IMG/VR virus record: IMGVR_UViG_3300046642_000350
Span: 1-64,000 of that record
Direction: 5' to 3' (one strand)
Length of the DNA: 64,000 nt
From: a virus
Shown here: positions 24,873-35,504 of the stretch, in pieces
How the letters are laid out: each line of letters begins with the position of its first letter
How positions within the stretch are numbered: position 1 is the first letter of the stretch
The notes under the pieces: generated by a model
Database searches by the model: none
What the model was told of the DNA's origin: nothing
The model's input: the letters and a program-made list of their open reading frames with translations, nothing else
Program-made: the position numbers and the translations under genes

Positions 24873-27658
24873 TACACGCTCCCCAACTCCTTAACCGCTG
24901 TGGCGATCTGCACGTTAGAGAGGGTCACCCGCCCGGTAATCTCCCAGGCCCACTGCTCGCACTTGAACCCATCCACGATCCGCATAATATCGCTCGACCC
25001 ACGCAGTTCGCGAGCGTCAATGAGCGTCAGGTTACCCGTGCCATCCACGTCCACAAATGTTTTGAGTATACCGTACTGCCCTATACCAAGGGTGTTCCAG
25101 GACGGGTCGCTGGCGGGCGCGGTGTTCTCAATGGCGTTTTGCGGCGGGGTGTTTACCGGCACGGTAAAGAACGCCCGCATGACGGCGAAGTTACGTTTGA
25201 CGTTTTGCTGGTACGTCTTGGACCGCCACGTGTACGGCACCATGGCGGGTGTCGGGTCGGTGAAGTCGTAGTAGTACACGAACCCGTTAGAGACGAGTAG
25301 CCCGGTGCCGGTCCACGGGTCCGTCATTACGTTGTCGATGTCGAACCCGGTGTGGCTGGTAAGTTGGTTTGAACCTAGCCTGTGGCCACCGGGTTGGGGC
25401 CAGATGGTGAAACTTGTATTGTCCTGGTCTAATTCGAGGGTGAACCCGGTTTGCGCCAACGATGTGTCAGCCGGGGATACGGCGGGCGGCGACACGGTAC
25501 CCATGCAGTAGTAGGAGGATGCGATAAATATTGAACGGCCGTACCTCTGCGGAGTTAGCTGCTGCCACTTCTCGCGTGTGTACCACAGGTCCGTGGTGTT
25601 GGTGGCCACGCCCGAGGCAGTAACCTGGATCAAGCCGTTGGGGCTGTGATATGTAACGGCGGCGTCACCGTTGATGATCGACCCCCGGGACGAGCACGGG
25701 TGCGGATGGGCACACTTCTGCTGCGCCATCTGCCCCGGGGTAATGCCCGAGATCGTGAACGCGCTGCTGTCCGTCATGACGACCAGCGTACCGCTGGTTA
25801 CACCCAGTCCCACGATGGGGTAGTCCACCGTCAGCACGTTACCCGGGGGCCACGCGTGCGGACGGTACGGTTCGCAGAACCATATCTCGTTGTTCGTAAA
25901 CCCTGCCACCATGCCGTTCTGCATGACGGTAAGGCCCTGCAGGTTCTCTGGCGGCGGAAACCAGGTGGTGCTCTGTAGCTGTTGGTTCAGCGCGACGGTG
26001 TTGTTCGGGTTGGCGTCAACGTAACTGACGGTTCCAATGGGTACAGTTGCCACAAAGAAGAATACTGTCGCACCTCCCTGCCCGGGTACGGTACGATATA
26101 TATTGATGTCTTTAAGAGTTCGGAGCACCCCGAGGTCGTTGGGTGGGGGGGTCCATAGTCCCACCGTCCACACACCATTAGACCATCCGTCCAGTAACGT
26201 GGGTGGGGATGGGGGTCCTTCTTCTCCGTAGGTTGAAACCCAGGTATAGACATAGGCTCTGCTCTCCACTACGTCCGAGGTGAGGAAGTCCCCGATGATG
26301 TGCACCCCGGGCTGGCCGAGGGTGGCATTAGAGGGGGCCGTGCCGGGGGGCCCGTTAGTGAACGTCGCTAGGAAACTGGCGGTGTTATTATCGGTGATAA
26401 CGGGGCCGCCGTCAAGCACGACCGGTACGTCGATAATGAACCCGATCCAGTACTGGTTGTTATTTGTCAAGTTGATCGGATTGAGAAATGAGCTGATGTT
26501 GGGGCCGCCGCCGCCGGCCACCCCGGTGGTGAGTTGTCCGGTACCAAGAAGCTCTCCGGGGGCGTTATTGTTATCGTTGTATATGACAGCAGCGAACTGG
26601 GACGTAGGGATATCGGCTTGGTTGGCGTCCGAGAACCACTGCACGTCCTGTATCTGCGTGTCACCGTTATAGGTGAACGGAATTAAGTAAATCGAGTTAC
26701 CTAATGCGGAAAATGGCACACCGTTAGAGGTGGTGTTACCGAGGACGAGGAAGTTGCCACCACCAACAACAGACGTAGTGGGAGCGCACCCGGGGGGCGG
26801 CACGCCAAGCAGCCACGGCGCCTGCCCTGCGATGATACGCTGTCGGGGGTTGTATTTCGGGGGTGCGCTGGGGCTGGCGAAGTAGTACCGGTCGAAATCA
26901 TCGGCAACGATGGGGGACTTCACCACGTCGGTGTCGGGGTCGGTGAACTGTATCCAGGTTGAGGAACCGGTAACGCTGGCATCGAACGATGCGTTACTGC
27001 CGCCCATATACGTGCCAGTAACGTGCGCCTGCGCCACGAGGTCGAATAGCCATGTGCTACGGACGGCGCTCGTGCTCTCGGCTACGGGTGTGGAATTATA
27101 CCCGGCACCGAAGTCGATGGACCCTACGTAAATGTATGGGTAGGTAACGGCGCTGAATACCACGGACCCAGCGTTGGCGGCGGTGATCCCTTGCGGCAAC
27201 GTGGTCCCCGGCAGGGGATACGCTATGGCTACGTTGGGTACGGTAGCGTCGTCGTAGAGGATGCCCGAGTTCGTCCGGTCGCTGTTGTCCAGCGTCACGG
27301 CAGAGAGCAGGTTCGCGATGCTGATTTCCTTGGTGCCGCCGATCAGCACGTCCTGGGGGTTCTTAAGGGAGCTGACCCAGGTGTAAACCAGATCACCAAT
27401 AGTTACCGTATCCCCAGCGGTCGGAAGGGCAAGTTGGACATAGTATGCGTGGGCTTGTGTTTCCGAAAGCGTGGGGATACGGAATGCGTAGCGCGTACCG
27501 TTGTTCAGGGCGAACAACTGCTTAGGCTGCCGCCAGCCTGTTAGCGCGCCAGAGAATAAGTAACCGTTAGTAGAACTGGCCGCTTGGCCAGTAGGCAAGA
27601 GGTGGGGGTCCCAAGCTGGTAATTGCCCCCCAAATTGTTCCAACTTAAGTGCAGGCAC
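24872..27658 (-). CDS. Tail nozzle / tail tubular protein B-like stabilisation protein
   Basis: A 928-residue, almost wholly beta-sheet protein. The N-terminus (LEQFGGQLPAWDPHLLP) and the later EIWFCEPYRPHAWP and YVYTWVSTYGEEGPPSPP segments match podovirus stabilisation or tail tubular proteins (P22 gp10 / T7 gp12-like) in which FCEPYRP-H-W is common. These form the tail nozzle beneath the portal and adaptor. The start appears to be GTG with a weak ribosome site. It lies in the block with adaptors and fibres. Confidence 0.65.
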   Translation of the reverse strand: MPALKLEQFGGQLPAWDPHLLPTGQAASSTNGYLFSGALTGWRQPKQLFALNNGTRYAFRIPTLSETQAHAYYVQLALPTAGDTVTIGDLVYTWVSSLKNPQDVLIGGTKEISIANLLSAVTLDNSDRTNSGILYDDATVPNVAIAYPLPGTTLPQGITAANAGSVVFSAVTYPYIYVGSIDFGAGYNSTPVAESTSAVRSTWLFDLVAQAHVTGTYMGGSNASFDASVTGSSTWIQFTDPDTDVVKSPIVADDFDRYYFASPSAPPKYNPRQRIIAGQAPWLLGVPPPGCAPTTSVVGGGNFLVLGNTTSNGVPFSALGNSIYLIPFTYNGDTQIQDVQWFSDANQADIPTSQFAAVIYNDNNNAPGELLGTGQLTTGVAGGGGPNISSFLNPINLTNNNQYWIGFIIDVPVVLDGGPVITDNNTASFLATFTNGPPGTAPSNATLGQPGVHIIGDFLTSDVVESRAYVYTWVSTYGEEGPPSPPTLLDGWSNGVWTVGLWTPPPNDLGVLRTLKDINIYRTVPGQGGATVFFFVATVPIGTVSYVDANPNNTVALNQQLQSTTWFPPPENLQGLTVMQNGMVAGFTNNEIWFCEPYRPHAWPPGNVLTVDYPIVGLGVTSGTLVVMTDSSAFTISGITPGQMAQQKCAHPHPCSSRGSIINGDAAVTYHSPNGLIQVTASGVATNTTDLWYTREKWQQLTPQRYGRSIFIASSYYCMGTVSPPAVSPADTSLAQTGFTLELDQDNTSFTIWPQPGGHRLGSNQLTSHTGFDIDNVMTDPWTGTGLLVSNGFVYYYDFTDPTPAMVPYTWRSKTYQQNVKRNFAVMRAFFTVPVNTPPQNAIENTAPASDPSWNTLGIGQYGILKTFVDVDGTGNLTLIDARELRGSSDIMRIVDGFKCEQWAWEITGRVTLSNVQIATAVKELGSV

Positions 27659-27663
27659 ATTGA

Positions 27664-28167
27664 TTACAGGGGACGAGCACTGTCGCTCGCCGCGTTCCCC
27701 TGTCCCTTCCTCTGATCTGGCACATAGTCCGCTGGCCTGAAGATCGCGGTGGAACTACCCGCATGTGGGTCCTGGACAGGTGCGGGCTTGGGGCGCAGCC
27801 GCTCCATCTCCTCGAATTCGGCCACACGCTTACGCCCGGCTTCCATCTCAAGGCGGGTGGACTCCGCGATGGCCTTGGGCACGGCGGGCGGCGTGTACGG
27901 CACAACCTCCGGGTTACGCGCGGCCTGCATGGACAACGCGAAGTTGCGGGCCATGTTCTCGTTCTCGGCCTGCTCCATCGTCTCCTTGGAGAACTGCTGG
28001 AGGGCTTCGGCGGCAACGGCGGGCTGGTTGACCTCCGTCACCTTAACGGTAACGTCGTCGCTAAGACCCTGGATGGTTACGGGTTCTGCGGATGGCGTCG
28101 GCTCTGCCGCTGGCTTGTCCGTCAGCCATCCCGATAGGCCCGTTTCCTGGTGCTGATCCTCGTCCAT
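27664..28167 (-). CDS. Hypothetical helical virion-type protein
   Basis: A 167-residue protein with an AGGAGACGACA site before ATG 28167. The N-terminus is Pro/Glu rich; the middle is a long amphipathic helix (EALQQFSKETMEQAENENMA) and the end is disordered. No catalytic motif. It lies between a small disordered gene and the nozzle-like gene. Confidence 0.55.
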   Translation of the reverse strand: MDEDQHQETGLSGWLTDKPAAEPTPSAEPVTIQGLSDDVTVKVTEVNQPAVAAEALQQFSKETMEQAENENMARNFALSMQAARNPEVVPYTPPAVPKAIAESTRLEMEAGRKRVAEFEEMERLRPKPAPVQDPHAGSSTAIFRPADYVPDQRKGQGNAASDSARPL

Positions 28168-28336
28168 TGTCGTCTCCTGGGGTTTGTCCTGTCATTCTCT
28201 TGGCGTCGGACCCGACTGCGGCAACCCTGGCGCCGTGATCCAGCCTGTTGCCACGGCCCTGCGAAATCCCTAGCGCGGACGGCGCTTCGGCTTCCGCCAT
28301 CGCCTCCTCCATACTAGGGAACGTGGGTTTACGCAC
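28061..28336 (-). CDS. Hypothetical disordered protein
   Basis: A 91-residue Gly/Arg-rich frame starting at GTG 28336 directly after the preceding gene. Its first 56 residues cover DNA with no other gene, and its last 107 bases overlap the 167-residue gene. An internal ATG at 28300 with GGAGG upstream is a possible alternative start. The product starts RKPTFPSMEEAMAEAEAP. It may be genuine or a remnant. Confidence 0.45.
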   Translation of the reverse strand: MRKPTFPSMEEAMAEAEAPSALGISQGRGNRLDHGARVAAVGSDAKRMTGQTPGDDNGRGSAPGNGPIGMADGQASGRADAIRRTRNHPGS

Positions 28337-28338
28337 CG

Positions 28339-28704
28339 TTAATGGCGCCAGTGCTTAGCGTTCTCAGCGAACGTGGCGCGCTTGCGAACCGCTGGGTCAG
28401 ACGAGTTCTTGGCGCTTTGTATCTTGCTCTCCGGGATCGGCTTACCAGCCGCCACGCTCAGGTCCTTGTGGAGTAGCCCCTTGTGCGACGGCTTGATGTG
28501 AATGCTGCCGCCGCCAGAATAGGATTTTTCCGGCTCGGGCACAGGCGATGGCTCGGGCGTCAATACGGGTGGCGGCGGAGGCGGCTGGTATTTGTCGCCC
28601 GCGCGTTCAAGGGCGTCGAACCTTGATCGACCGCCGGCAGTTGGAACCTTCCCGCCCCCACCAAACGCCTGTTGCTTCCACTTCTCGTTATCGCCTCTAG
28701 CCAT
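28339..28704 (-). CDS. Conserved small phage protein with HIKPSHKG motif
   Basis: A 121-residue protein. The N-terminus is Gly rich with a Pro-run; the C-terminal half SIHIKPSHKGLLHKDLSVAA, then VRKRATFAENAKHW is a pattern found in many phages next to structural genes. It is basic and probably binds nucleic acid or another virion protein, but the family has no assigned function as far as I know. Confidence 0.65.
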   Translation of the reverse strand: MARGDNEKWKQQAFGGGGKVPTAGGRSRFDALERAGDKYQPPPPPPVLTPEPSPVPEPEKSYSGGGSIHIKPSHKGLLHKDLSVAAGKPIPESKIQSAKNSSDPAVRKRATFAENAKHWRH

Positions 28705-28933
28705 ATTTACCCCCTACGCATTTCTCGGCTTGGTGGCGTTGCGCTGCCGTCACCACGATACCCATTGTGCTTGCAATCTGTAGCAGATGCTCCCTAGTGA
28801 AGTGTTTGTACGCCCACCGCACCTGACTGCAGGAGTACGGCAGGGGGGTGGGTTTGAACCCTGTGGCGGCCCACACGTTGAACGATAGGGAGATGACCGC
28901 TGCAATCAGTAGTGTGAACCAGAATCCCCTCAT
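28697..28933 (-). CDS. Small secreted or membrane-anchored protein in lysis cassette
   Basis: A 78-residue protein with a signal-peptide-like N-terminus (RGFWFTLLIAAVISLSFNVW) and cleavage plausible after AATG or nearby. The mature part has two cysteines (SCSQVRW and EKCVGG) and a helical TREHLLQIASTMG region. It starts in an ATGA overlap with the holin-like gene, so it is in the lysis cassette; a spanin or antiholin-like role is possible but not shown. Confidence 0.6.
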   Translation of the reverse strand: MRGFWFTLLIAAVISLSFNVWAATGFKPTPLPYSCSQVRWAYKHFTREHLLQIASTMGIVVTAAQRHQAEKCVGGKYG

Positions 28934-29313
28934 TTCATCATACCCACAGTTGCATGCACAAACCAGAACCCGTACACGATGTAGCAGAGGTACCACTCCT
29001 GCGGGGAGAGATTGTCCGTCTCCCCCCAGCCGAGGAGCTTGTCCCATATCACCAGCTTGCCGATATACAGCACCCAGGGCAACGTCATAAGAAGCTGTAC
29101 ATATACTGGGATTTTCGACCGGGCCGCCTCGGCAACAAGCACGTCTTTCGTCGCCTGTAATGCGGAGATACGCTCACTAATCTCCGCACGCTCGCGGTCT
29201 GTGGTAGCGTTCTGTAAATTGATACGTTCGTTAGACAGGTTATTGGATACGGTATTGATCGTAGAGAACAACCCCGAAATCAGCGAAGGAATAGCGCCTA
29301 GAAGCCCAAACAT
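28930..29313 (-). CDS. Holin-like membrane protein (candidate)
   Basis: A 127-residue protein. The N-terminus is amphipathic (FGLLGAIPSLISGLFSTIN), followed by a charged coiled coil (residues 25-65) and two hydrophobic spans near YVQLLMTLPWVLYIGKLVIW and WYLCYIVYGFWFVHATVG. This layout is typical of phage holin-superfamily proteins near endolysins. It lies two genes after the GH108 endolysin, supporting a lysis role. Confidence 0.6.
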   Translation of the reverse strand: MFGLLGAIPSLISGLFSTINTVSNNLSNERINLQNATTDRERAEISERISALQATKDVLVAEAARSKIPVYVQLLMTLPWVLYIGKLVIWDKLLGWGETDNLSPQEWYLCYIVYGFWFVHATVGMMK

Positions 29314-29547
29314 CTATGGCTCCAAGTCTGTGGCCCGGTGGTGCCGTAACACCTCCATAACAACGCCACTTACAACGAGAACAACTGCAATAGTCTTAGG
29401 GCTACCAATAAACAGTTGCAGATTTTCTTGCGTCACGAACGGCAGGAAGGCGTTGATAACAACCAACAACACCCCCCCAAGGACCTGTAATCGAGACGCA
29501 AGGATAACCTCACTATCATGACACCATTTAAGCAGCTTTTGATACAC
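29314..29547 (-). CDS. Second holin-like membrane protein
   Basis: A 77-residue protein with two predicted spans (VLGGVLLVVINAFLPFV and TIAVVLVVSGVVMEVL) and the DSEVILASRLQVLGG segment often seen in phage holin-like proteins. It overlaps the endolysin gene by 20 bases. It is a typical partner of GH108 endolysins. Confidence 0.6.
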   Translation of the reverse strand: MYQKLLKWCHDSEVILASRLQVLGGVLLVVINAFLPFVTQENLQLFIGSPKTIAVVLVVSGVVMEVLRHHRATDLEP

Positions 29548-30403
29548 CGGTCGCTCCTGTTACCGCAGTGGTAACCGGCGGTACAGTTGGGGGTTGAGGC
29601 GGAACAGTCGGTGGGATGACAACGGTACGGTTCGCGAGGGCGTTCTTCCGGCCCTCATAGTACGCGAACGCGAGGCCCGCGATCACTACCCCACCCACAA
29701 CGACCGGCAAGAGCCAGGGCGGAGCGCCGGCAAAGTGAGCGGTCGCGCCGCCCACCACGGCCCCGCCAGCCGTTTTACTCAGTGTACCTGTTATATCGTC
29801 CGGGTGCCCATGGGTTACCTTTGGATGTGGGACTGTCGGGGCAGCCGGCGGGAAGATCGCCCCCGTACCACCGGCAGCGAGCCGGTCACAGTACGCGTTG
29901 AGATCAGCGACCCGTTTGCCCCATCCACCACCAAACGTCGCCCATGCCGAACCACCACGAATCGCGTGCATGAACTGCAGGCGCTCCTGGCACATCGCAT
30001 CCACAAACCACTTCGGATCGGCGGCGTTGATTGCCTTGATGAGCGCAACGTTAGACGGGTCGGTAAACTTCAGGAGGGCTCGCGCTACCCGAAACGGTCG
30101 TGCAACCCCAGAGTTAATGCCATAATCCAGAATACAGCAGTCAGGACCAGAGCGTAATGCGTCAAAGTACAAACCGTTTGCATACTTGGAATCATATATA
30201 TCTTCAGCCTCTTGGAGTGACATAGCTTGCACGCGCGGAGCCCACACAGCCATGCTGTTCATACTGTTATGTCGGTGTTCCGCCAGGTCAAAACAAGTGA
30301 TACCGTACTTGGTCGGGCCGCCGGCGTCGTTCTTATCCCAGCCGTACCCGCGCTCGTAGTTATTGATGACCCGCGTAATAAAGGGGATATAATTTGACTT
30401 CAT
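29528..30403 (-). CDS. GH108-type endolysin with C-terminal membrane anchor
   Basis: A 291-residue lysin. The N-terminal domain has NNYERGYGWDKNDAGGPTKY, matching the GH108 muramidase motif with its catalytic Glu at about residue 17, and an IRGG...GGGWGKRVADLN region like the PG_binding_3 partner domain. After residue 180 follow a Pro-rich linker and a transmembrane span (PWLLPVVVGGVVIAGLAFAY) with a Pro/Val-rich tail. Cleaving peptidoglycan glycan strands releases progeny. Membrane anchoring at the C-terminus is unusual for a canonical lysin and could delay action until holin opening. Confidence 0.88.
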   Translation of the reverse strand: MKSNYIPFITRVINNYERGYGWDKNDAGGPTKYGITCFDLAEHRHNSMNSMAVWAPRVQAMSLQEAEDIYDSKYANGLYFDALRSGPDCCILDYGINSGVARPFRVARALLKFTDPSNVALIKAINAADPKWFVDAMCQERLQFMHAIRGGSAWATFGGGWGKRVADLNAYCDRLAAGGTGAIFPPAAPTVPHPKVTHGHPDDITGTLSKTAGGAVVGGATAHFAGAPPWLLPVVVGGVVIAGLAFAYYEGRKNALANRTVVIPPTVPPQPPTVPPVTTAVTGATGVSKAA

Positions 30404-30558
30404 GGGGCCTTCTTCATAAGCTTGGCTTCTAGGGCGGTTACCTCCGCACGAACGGCTGCGGGAACGCCAGCAAACCAGTCCTTGACCTTTTGACTGAATA
30501 CGACCCCGGCCAAAAACGCGACGACAACAACGCCAGCGATAGCTACAAAATCAAACAT
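30400..30558 (-). CDS. Small membrane protein of lysis cassette
   Basis: A 52-residue protein starting at ATG 30558 with GGGAGCAATCC upstream. One N-terminal span (DFVAIAGVVVVAFLAGVVF) is followed by a charged helix (AAVRAEVTALEAKLMKKA). This is the layout of small holin/antiholin or Rz-like inner-membrane proteins. It overlaps the endolysin start by ATGA. Confidence 0.55.
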   Translation of the reverse strand: MFDFVAIAGVVVVAFLAGVVFSQKVKDWFAGVPAAVRAEVTALEAKLMKKAP

Positions 30559-30568
30559 GGATTGCTCC

Positions 30569-30853
30569 CTATGGGGCGACAACGGTGAAATCTATTGTGT
30601 CTATCCGTATCTGCGATAGCGCGTCTGATACTGTCAGTGTAACCGTAAACGTTTCGTTAAGCAAACCGCCGTTGAGGAAAAAGATAACTTGGGTCTGACC
30701 TGGATTGAACGATTCTGTGTCCACCGAAGCAGTCGAGGAAGACGAGACTACCGCCCAGGTAGCAAGGACTTCGGAGCACAGCCAATCTGAATAATCTACG
30801 ATCCAGCGTGTGCGGTTGCCGACGGTATGGGTTTTGGTTGCAAGGAGCGCCAT
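30569..30853 (-). CDS. Stand-alone fibre-domain protein (paralogue of the 32,796 gene N-terminus)
   Basis: A 94-residue beta-rich protein. Over about 85 residues it aligns with the N-terminal domain of the 410-residue collagen protein: VGNRTRWIVDYSDWL versus [15 protein letters not shown], and SASV/TATIDT, GGLLNETFTV versus [10 protein letters not shown]. It is therefore an Ig-like virion attachment or capping domain without a collagen tail. It lies at the end of the fibre cluster. Confidence 0.6.
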   Translation of the reverse strand: MALLATKTHTVGNRTRWIVDYSDWLCSEVLATWAVVSSSSTASVDTESFNPGQTQVIFFLNGGLLNETFTVTLTVSDALSQIRIDTIDFTVVAP

Positions 30854-30859
30854 TATTTC

Positions 30860-31567
30860 CTACCACGTAAACCTGACCTGTCCATTGCCTCCCGGGTAAC
30901 CACTCTGGCCAGAGTTCCAGGTACCTCCCCCACCGCCCCCGGGCTGAATGCCATCACCGTCATGCGCGTTAAATAATGCGAAACCTGGACCACCGGCCCC
31001 GCCTTCTAGTGTCCCACCTATACCGCCAGTTGAGATAGGACCATCCACGCCGTTGCCACCGTTGCCGGTAGAACCCGCGCCGCCACCGCCTCCGCCTCCG
31101 TTGGGCGAAGCCCCGTTGGCACCGTCACCCCCGCTAAAGTTTGTAGTACCAATCGTTCCAGAACCGTGCGGGCCACTTGTCCCCGAACTAGAACCACCAG
31201 AACCACCGCCACCAACACACCCGTTGGAAGACGGCTGCGCATTAGAAGAAGGATTAACCCACGAGTTGGTGCCTGCGTTTCCCGCATTACCAGAGCCCAC
31301 GTGAGCGCCACCGGAGCCTACGAAATAGAAAATTGTACCGCCGGGGGTTAGACCGCTTGCGACGAATCTGGAATACCCGGCACCGCCGCCACCGGGAGCA
31401 GAATTAGAAGCACCACCGGCGCCTGCACCGCCACCGCCCCATGCTTCGCAGGTAACCGATGTAATGGAGGCAGGAATGGTAAAAGACCCAGCACCAGCCG
31501 CTGTAATCGTCTGCGACCCGTGCACCGATGGAAGATCGGCAAGGAGAAGTTGCTGGGGAATAGTCAC
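30860..31567 (-). CDS. Glycine-rich tail-fibre protein
   Basis: A 235-residue protein if GTG 31567 (GTGA overlap) is the start; GTG 31594 adds nine residues. After a beta-rich start ([20 protein letters not shown]), most of the chain is Gly/Ser/Asn rich with runs such as GGGGAGAGG and an end [18 protein letters not shown]. This pattern is common in the Gly-rich sandwich domains of phage tail fibres. It likely folds as a polyglycine-II or related fibre tip. Confidence 0.65.
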   Translation of the reverse strand: MTIPQQLLLADLPSVHGSQTITAAGAGSFTIPASITSVTCEAWGGGGAGAGGASNSAPGGGGAGYSRFVASGLTPGGTIFYFVGSGGAHVGSGNAGNAGTNSWVNPSSNAQPSSNGCVGGGGSGGSSSGTSGPHGSGTIGTTNFSGGDGANGASPNGGGGGGGAGSTGNGGNGVDGPISTGGIGGTLEGGAGGPGFALFNAHDGDGIQPGGGGGGTWNSGQSGYPGGNGQVRFTW

Positions 31568-32795
31568 GATAACCCCGTCCCGGATATGACCCACTCGGTG
31601 GATGTAACTTTGATCGCGGTAGCAATACCAACGGCCGTAAGGGTGCGGCTACCTGTCGATGAAGTATTACCCGCCCAATACATAGTATCCGATGTTATCG
31701 CGATTGTAAGCGCGCCTGCACTTACTTCGTTTATGAACGTAATACAGGTACCGATAGTATATGCAACATTAGCGTTGCTATCTATTGTAAACGTACGAGC
31801 GGTTGAATCTGCTGTCGGGTGCAAGATGTGGCGACCGGCGTCGGCCAGAACCGTGGTATAGGCCGCACTCTTGGAGTTTTGCGGGATATTGGACGGACCG
31901 GTATTCCCTGTGTTTCCTGTTGGCCCTGTGTTCCCGGTAGGACCAGTCGCCCCTGCCGCGCCCCCAGACCCGGCGGCCCCGGTGGGGCCCGTGTTACCTG
32001 TGGGCCCTGTTACCGTACTCGCCGCGCCTGCAGTACCGGAGGGGCCCGTGTTACCGGTGGGGCCGGTGACACCTTGAGAACCCGCAGCACCTGCAGTACC
32101 GGTGGGACCTGTATTACCCGTCGCCCCTGTGTTAACCGCCGTTCCCGGCGTACCCGTATCGCCCGTGCTCCCCGTCGGGCCGGTGTTTCCCGTAGCGCCT
32201 GTAGCCGCGACGGCACCGGCGGGACCAGTGTTTCCGGTAGTTCCGGTAGGCCCTGTAACAGAGCTTGCTGCTCCCTGTGCCCCGGTGGGGCCCGTATTAC
32301 CCGTTGCTCCTGTGGCCACTGCCGTTCCTGCGGGACCGGTTGCGCCGGTATTAACCGCAGTTCCAGGAGTACCCGTATAACCCGTCGGCCCGGTGTTCCC
32401 CGTAAACCCGATAATGCTACCCTGTGGACCCGTGGGACCGGTGCCGAATGGCCCCGTCGGCCCGATGATGGAGAGCATGAGAGCTTGGTTCTGCGAAGTA
32501 AGAACCGGACCACCATTCGTCGCCACAAACACTTCGATATGGTCAAACCGCGCCTGCGTCAGCGTGGTGTCGGCCTCAACGATGATATTGAACTGGTCCT
32601 GGAACGTGCCGCCCGCGAGGATGAAACTAGCCGACTTCCTATCCGGCGCAAGTGTGATCGTGTCAATAGTCGCAGTGCCGGAGTCAATCGTGCAGTTCAG
32701 CCCGACAAGTAATTCGCCTGCGGCAAGCCAGTCTCGATAATCGATACTGACTTGCTGCCGGTCCCCTACAATCTGTCGTACGCGGCCGAGCAACA

Positions 32796-32796
<1 letters not shown>
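31564..32796 (-). CDS. Collagen-like tail fibre with N-terminal Ig-like and C-terminal head domain
   Basis: A 410-residue fibre. Residues 1-95 are the beta-domain shared with the 30,569-30,853 product. Residues about 110-290 form G-X-Y repeats dominated by Gly-Pro-Thr and Gly-Asn-Thr-Gly triplets, many imperfect. The last 115 residues are non-repetitive beta ([20 protein letters not shown]) and resemble C-terminal head domains of phage fibres. It starts in TGATG with the previous gene. The trimeric triple helix is family knowledge; trimerisation by the terminal domain is inferred. Confidence 0.8.
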
Positions 32797-33904
<1,108 letters not shown>

Positions 33905-33905
33905 G

Positions 33906-34445
33906 CTACGACCCCGCTGCGATATATGCGACCGTGGGAGTACCGTTAGCCGAGGTAATCACCAATCCGGTCTTGGAGAGCGACGATACCCACGCACCGG
34001 TGGCCCCGGTCAGGCCCAGCGTCACGCGCGGGACGGCGTCAGTGTATGCTTGGGCGAACGTGCCCGTGGCCCCGCCGCCGGTGGCGCTGGCAGCGGAGCC
34101 CCAGTTGACAACCATGTTACCGAGTTCAACAAACCCGGACGTACCCGTGGCACCTGTGAAACTTGCAGGACCCGTGGGCCCGGCAGGGCCCACAGTACCG
34201 GTTGATCCTGTCTGCGTGCCTCCGGGAGGCCCGGTAAACCCGGTGGGGCCGGTCAAGCCCTGCTTACCCGTACACCCGGTGTTGCCCGTGTTACCTGTCG
34301 GCCCTGTCCCTACCGCACCGGTTATACCGGTGGGGCCTGTAGTACCGGTCGGTCCGGTCGGCGCACCGAGGGGGCCGGTGGGACCCACAACCACCACGAT
34401 AGGGCGGGCGTAGACGGGAGAGGGGCCTTCAACGAAGCTCGTCAT
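33906..34445 (-). CDS. Collagen-like tail fibre with gp53-like tip
   Basis: A 179-residue fibre with GGAGG upstream. The head ([20 protein letters not shown]) is followed by about 80 residues of G-X-Y repeats. The C-terminal 70 residues ([20 protein letters not shown], then [20 protein letters not shown]) resemble the small C-terminal tip domains of phage tail fibres. A receptor-contact role is inferred. Confidence 0.75.
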   Translation of the reverse strand: MTSFVEGPSPVYARPIVVVVGPTGPLGAPTGPTGTTGPTGITGAVGTGPTGNTGNTGCTGKQGLTGPTGFTGPPGGTQTGSTGTVGPAGPTGPASFTGATGTSGFVELGNMVVNWGSAASATGGGATGTFAQAYTDAVPRVTLGLTGATGAWVSSLSKTGLVITSANGTPTVAYIAAGS

Positions 34446-34446
34446 T

Positions 34447-34851
34447 TTATCCTCCCGTTACGCCCTGCGTAACGACAAACTCTCCATGCATGAGCGGAAC
34501 ACGGATAGCGGGAACACTATCGTCAAACATTATGAGGTCGTACACGAAATTCCCCGGCACGAGGGGCGGGACGATAGATGTTTCAGGTACGACGAAGTGG
34601 ATGATGCGCTGCACGGCGTCATCAATTACGATCTGGCCCGCGTCAGATGTGAATGAGCACAACGTCGGAGATATCAGGTCGTATGCGTACTTCACATCGA
34701 GCCGGAAATGATTAAACAGAGTCCACGTCGGCGGCGTTACACCGGGCTGCGGCGGGTCGAACTGGTACGCCTCGTTGAACGTCGCATTCGACGCAGTAAT
34801 GATTTGAATGTGGGCACTTGAGGGTGGAGGACTACAGCTGCACGTGCCCAT
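34447..34851 (-). CDS. Beta-rich virion protein
   Basis: A 134-residue protein starting at ATG 34851 (TGATG overlap with upstream gene). The sequence alternates strands ([54 protein letters not shown]), like Ig-fold virion accessory proteins and related to the 30,569 domain by general pattern only. It begins the fibre cluster, just below the tail adaptor gene. Confidence 0.6.
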   Translation of the reverse strand: MGTCSCSPPPSSAHIQIITASNATFNEAYQFDPPQPGVTPPTWTLFNHFRLDVKYAYDLISPTLCSFTSDAGQIVIDDAVQRIIHFVVPETSIVPPLVPGNFVYDLIMFDDSVPAIRVPLMHGEFVVTQGVTGG

Positions 34852-35504
34852 CAGAAGGCCCTCGTCGGCCACGCGGTAGAGACACCCCCGCGCTGCGTGG
34901 ATGTCGTCCACCCGCGCGGGAATGCCCACTCTTGTGCGCCTTTGGTGTTTTGGCGGATGGCGGCGGTCCGCGCGATTTGTATGCCGGTCCGAAAACGCTT
35001 AAGATGGTAAGCCGCCATTTTGTCATTCGAGTATGACTTGGCCTGTTGCCCCATCATTTTGCCAAGCAAACCGTCAAGAATGTGTACACTGTAGACCGTC
35101 AAAATCCAGTCGGGTGCTACGGGTACATCGTCACGAGTAGTCGGCAGCGTAATGTTCTTGGTAACACGCGCGGTCCACACCGGTTGGTTAGGCGTAGTGG
35201 ACGCCTGGTTCACCAGTTGTATCGTGCCGAAGTGCGGCATGAAGGCAGGAATGGGTATCATCTTGTCATCCCACACGCCGACAAGATTTATGATCTGGCC
35301 GCCGAACTGCGGCACGAGCGAATACATAGTAACACTCGGCTGCGCCGTGAACGTAATGTCTTCCGTCCACGCGTTACTATCCGCGAGGAACTCCTTCATT
35401 ACGTCGTACAGTTCGAGCTTGATGCCGCTGTCGGACGAGCCCGGTAGTTTAATCCGCGCTTGGTTCATCAGCATGTCGAACGTATGGCGCTCTAAGTTAG
35501 CCAT
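34851..35504 (-). CDS. Tail tubular protein A / head-tail adaptor-like protein
   Basis: A 217-residue protein with the pattern of podovirus adaptor proteins: N-terminal helices (TFDMLMNQARIKLPG, DVMKEFLADSNAWTEDI), a beta middle (SLVPQFGGQIINLVGVW) and a C-terminal helical region with SYSNDKMAAYHLKRFRTGIQ. It should sit between portal and nozzle. It overlaps the next adaptor gene by TAATG. Confidence 0.65.
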   Translation of the reverse strand: MANLERHTFDMLMNQARIKLPGSSDSGIKLELYDVMKEFLADSNAWTEDITFTAQPSVTMYSLVPQFGGQIINLVGVWDDKMIPIPAFMPHFGTIQLVNQASTTPNQPVWTARVTKNITLPTTRDDVPVAPDWILTVYSVHILDGLLGKMMGQQAKSYSNDKMAAYHLKRFRTGIQIARTAAIRQNTKGAQEWAFPRGWTTSTQRGGVSTAWPTRAF

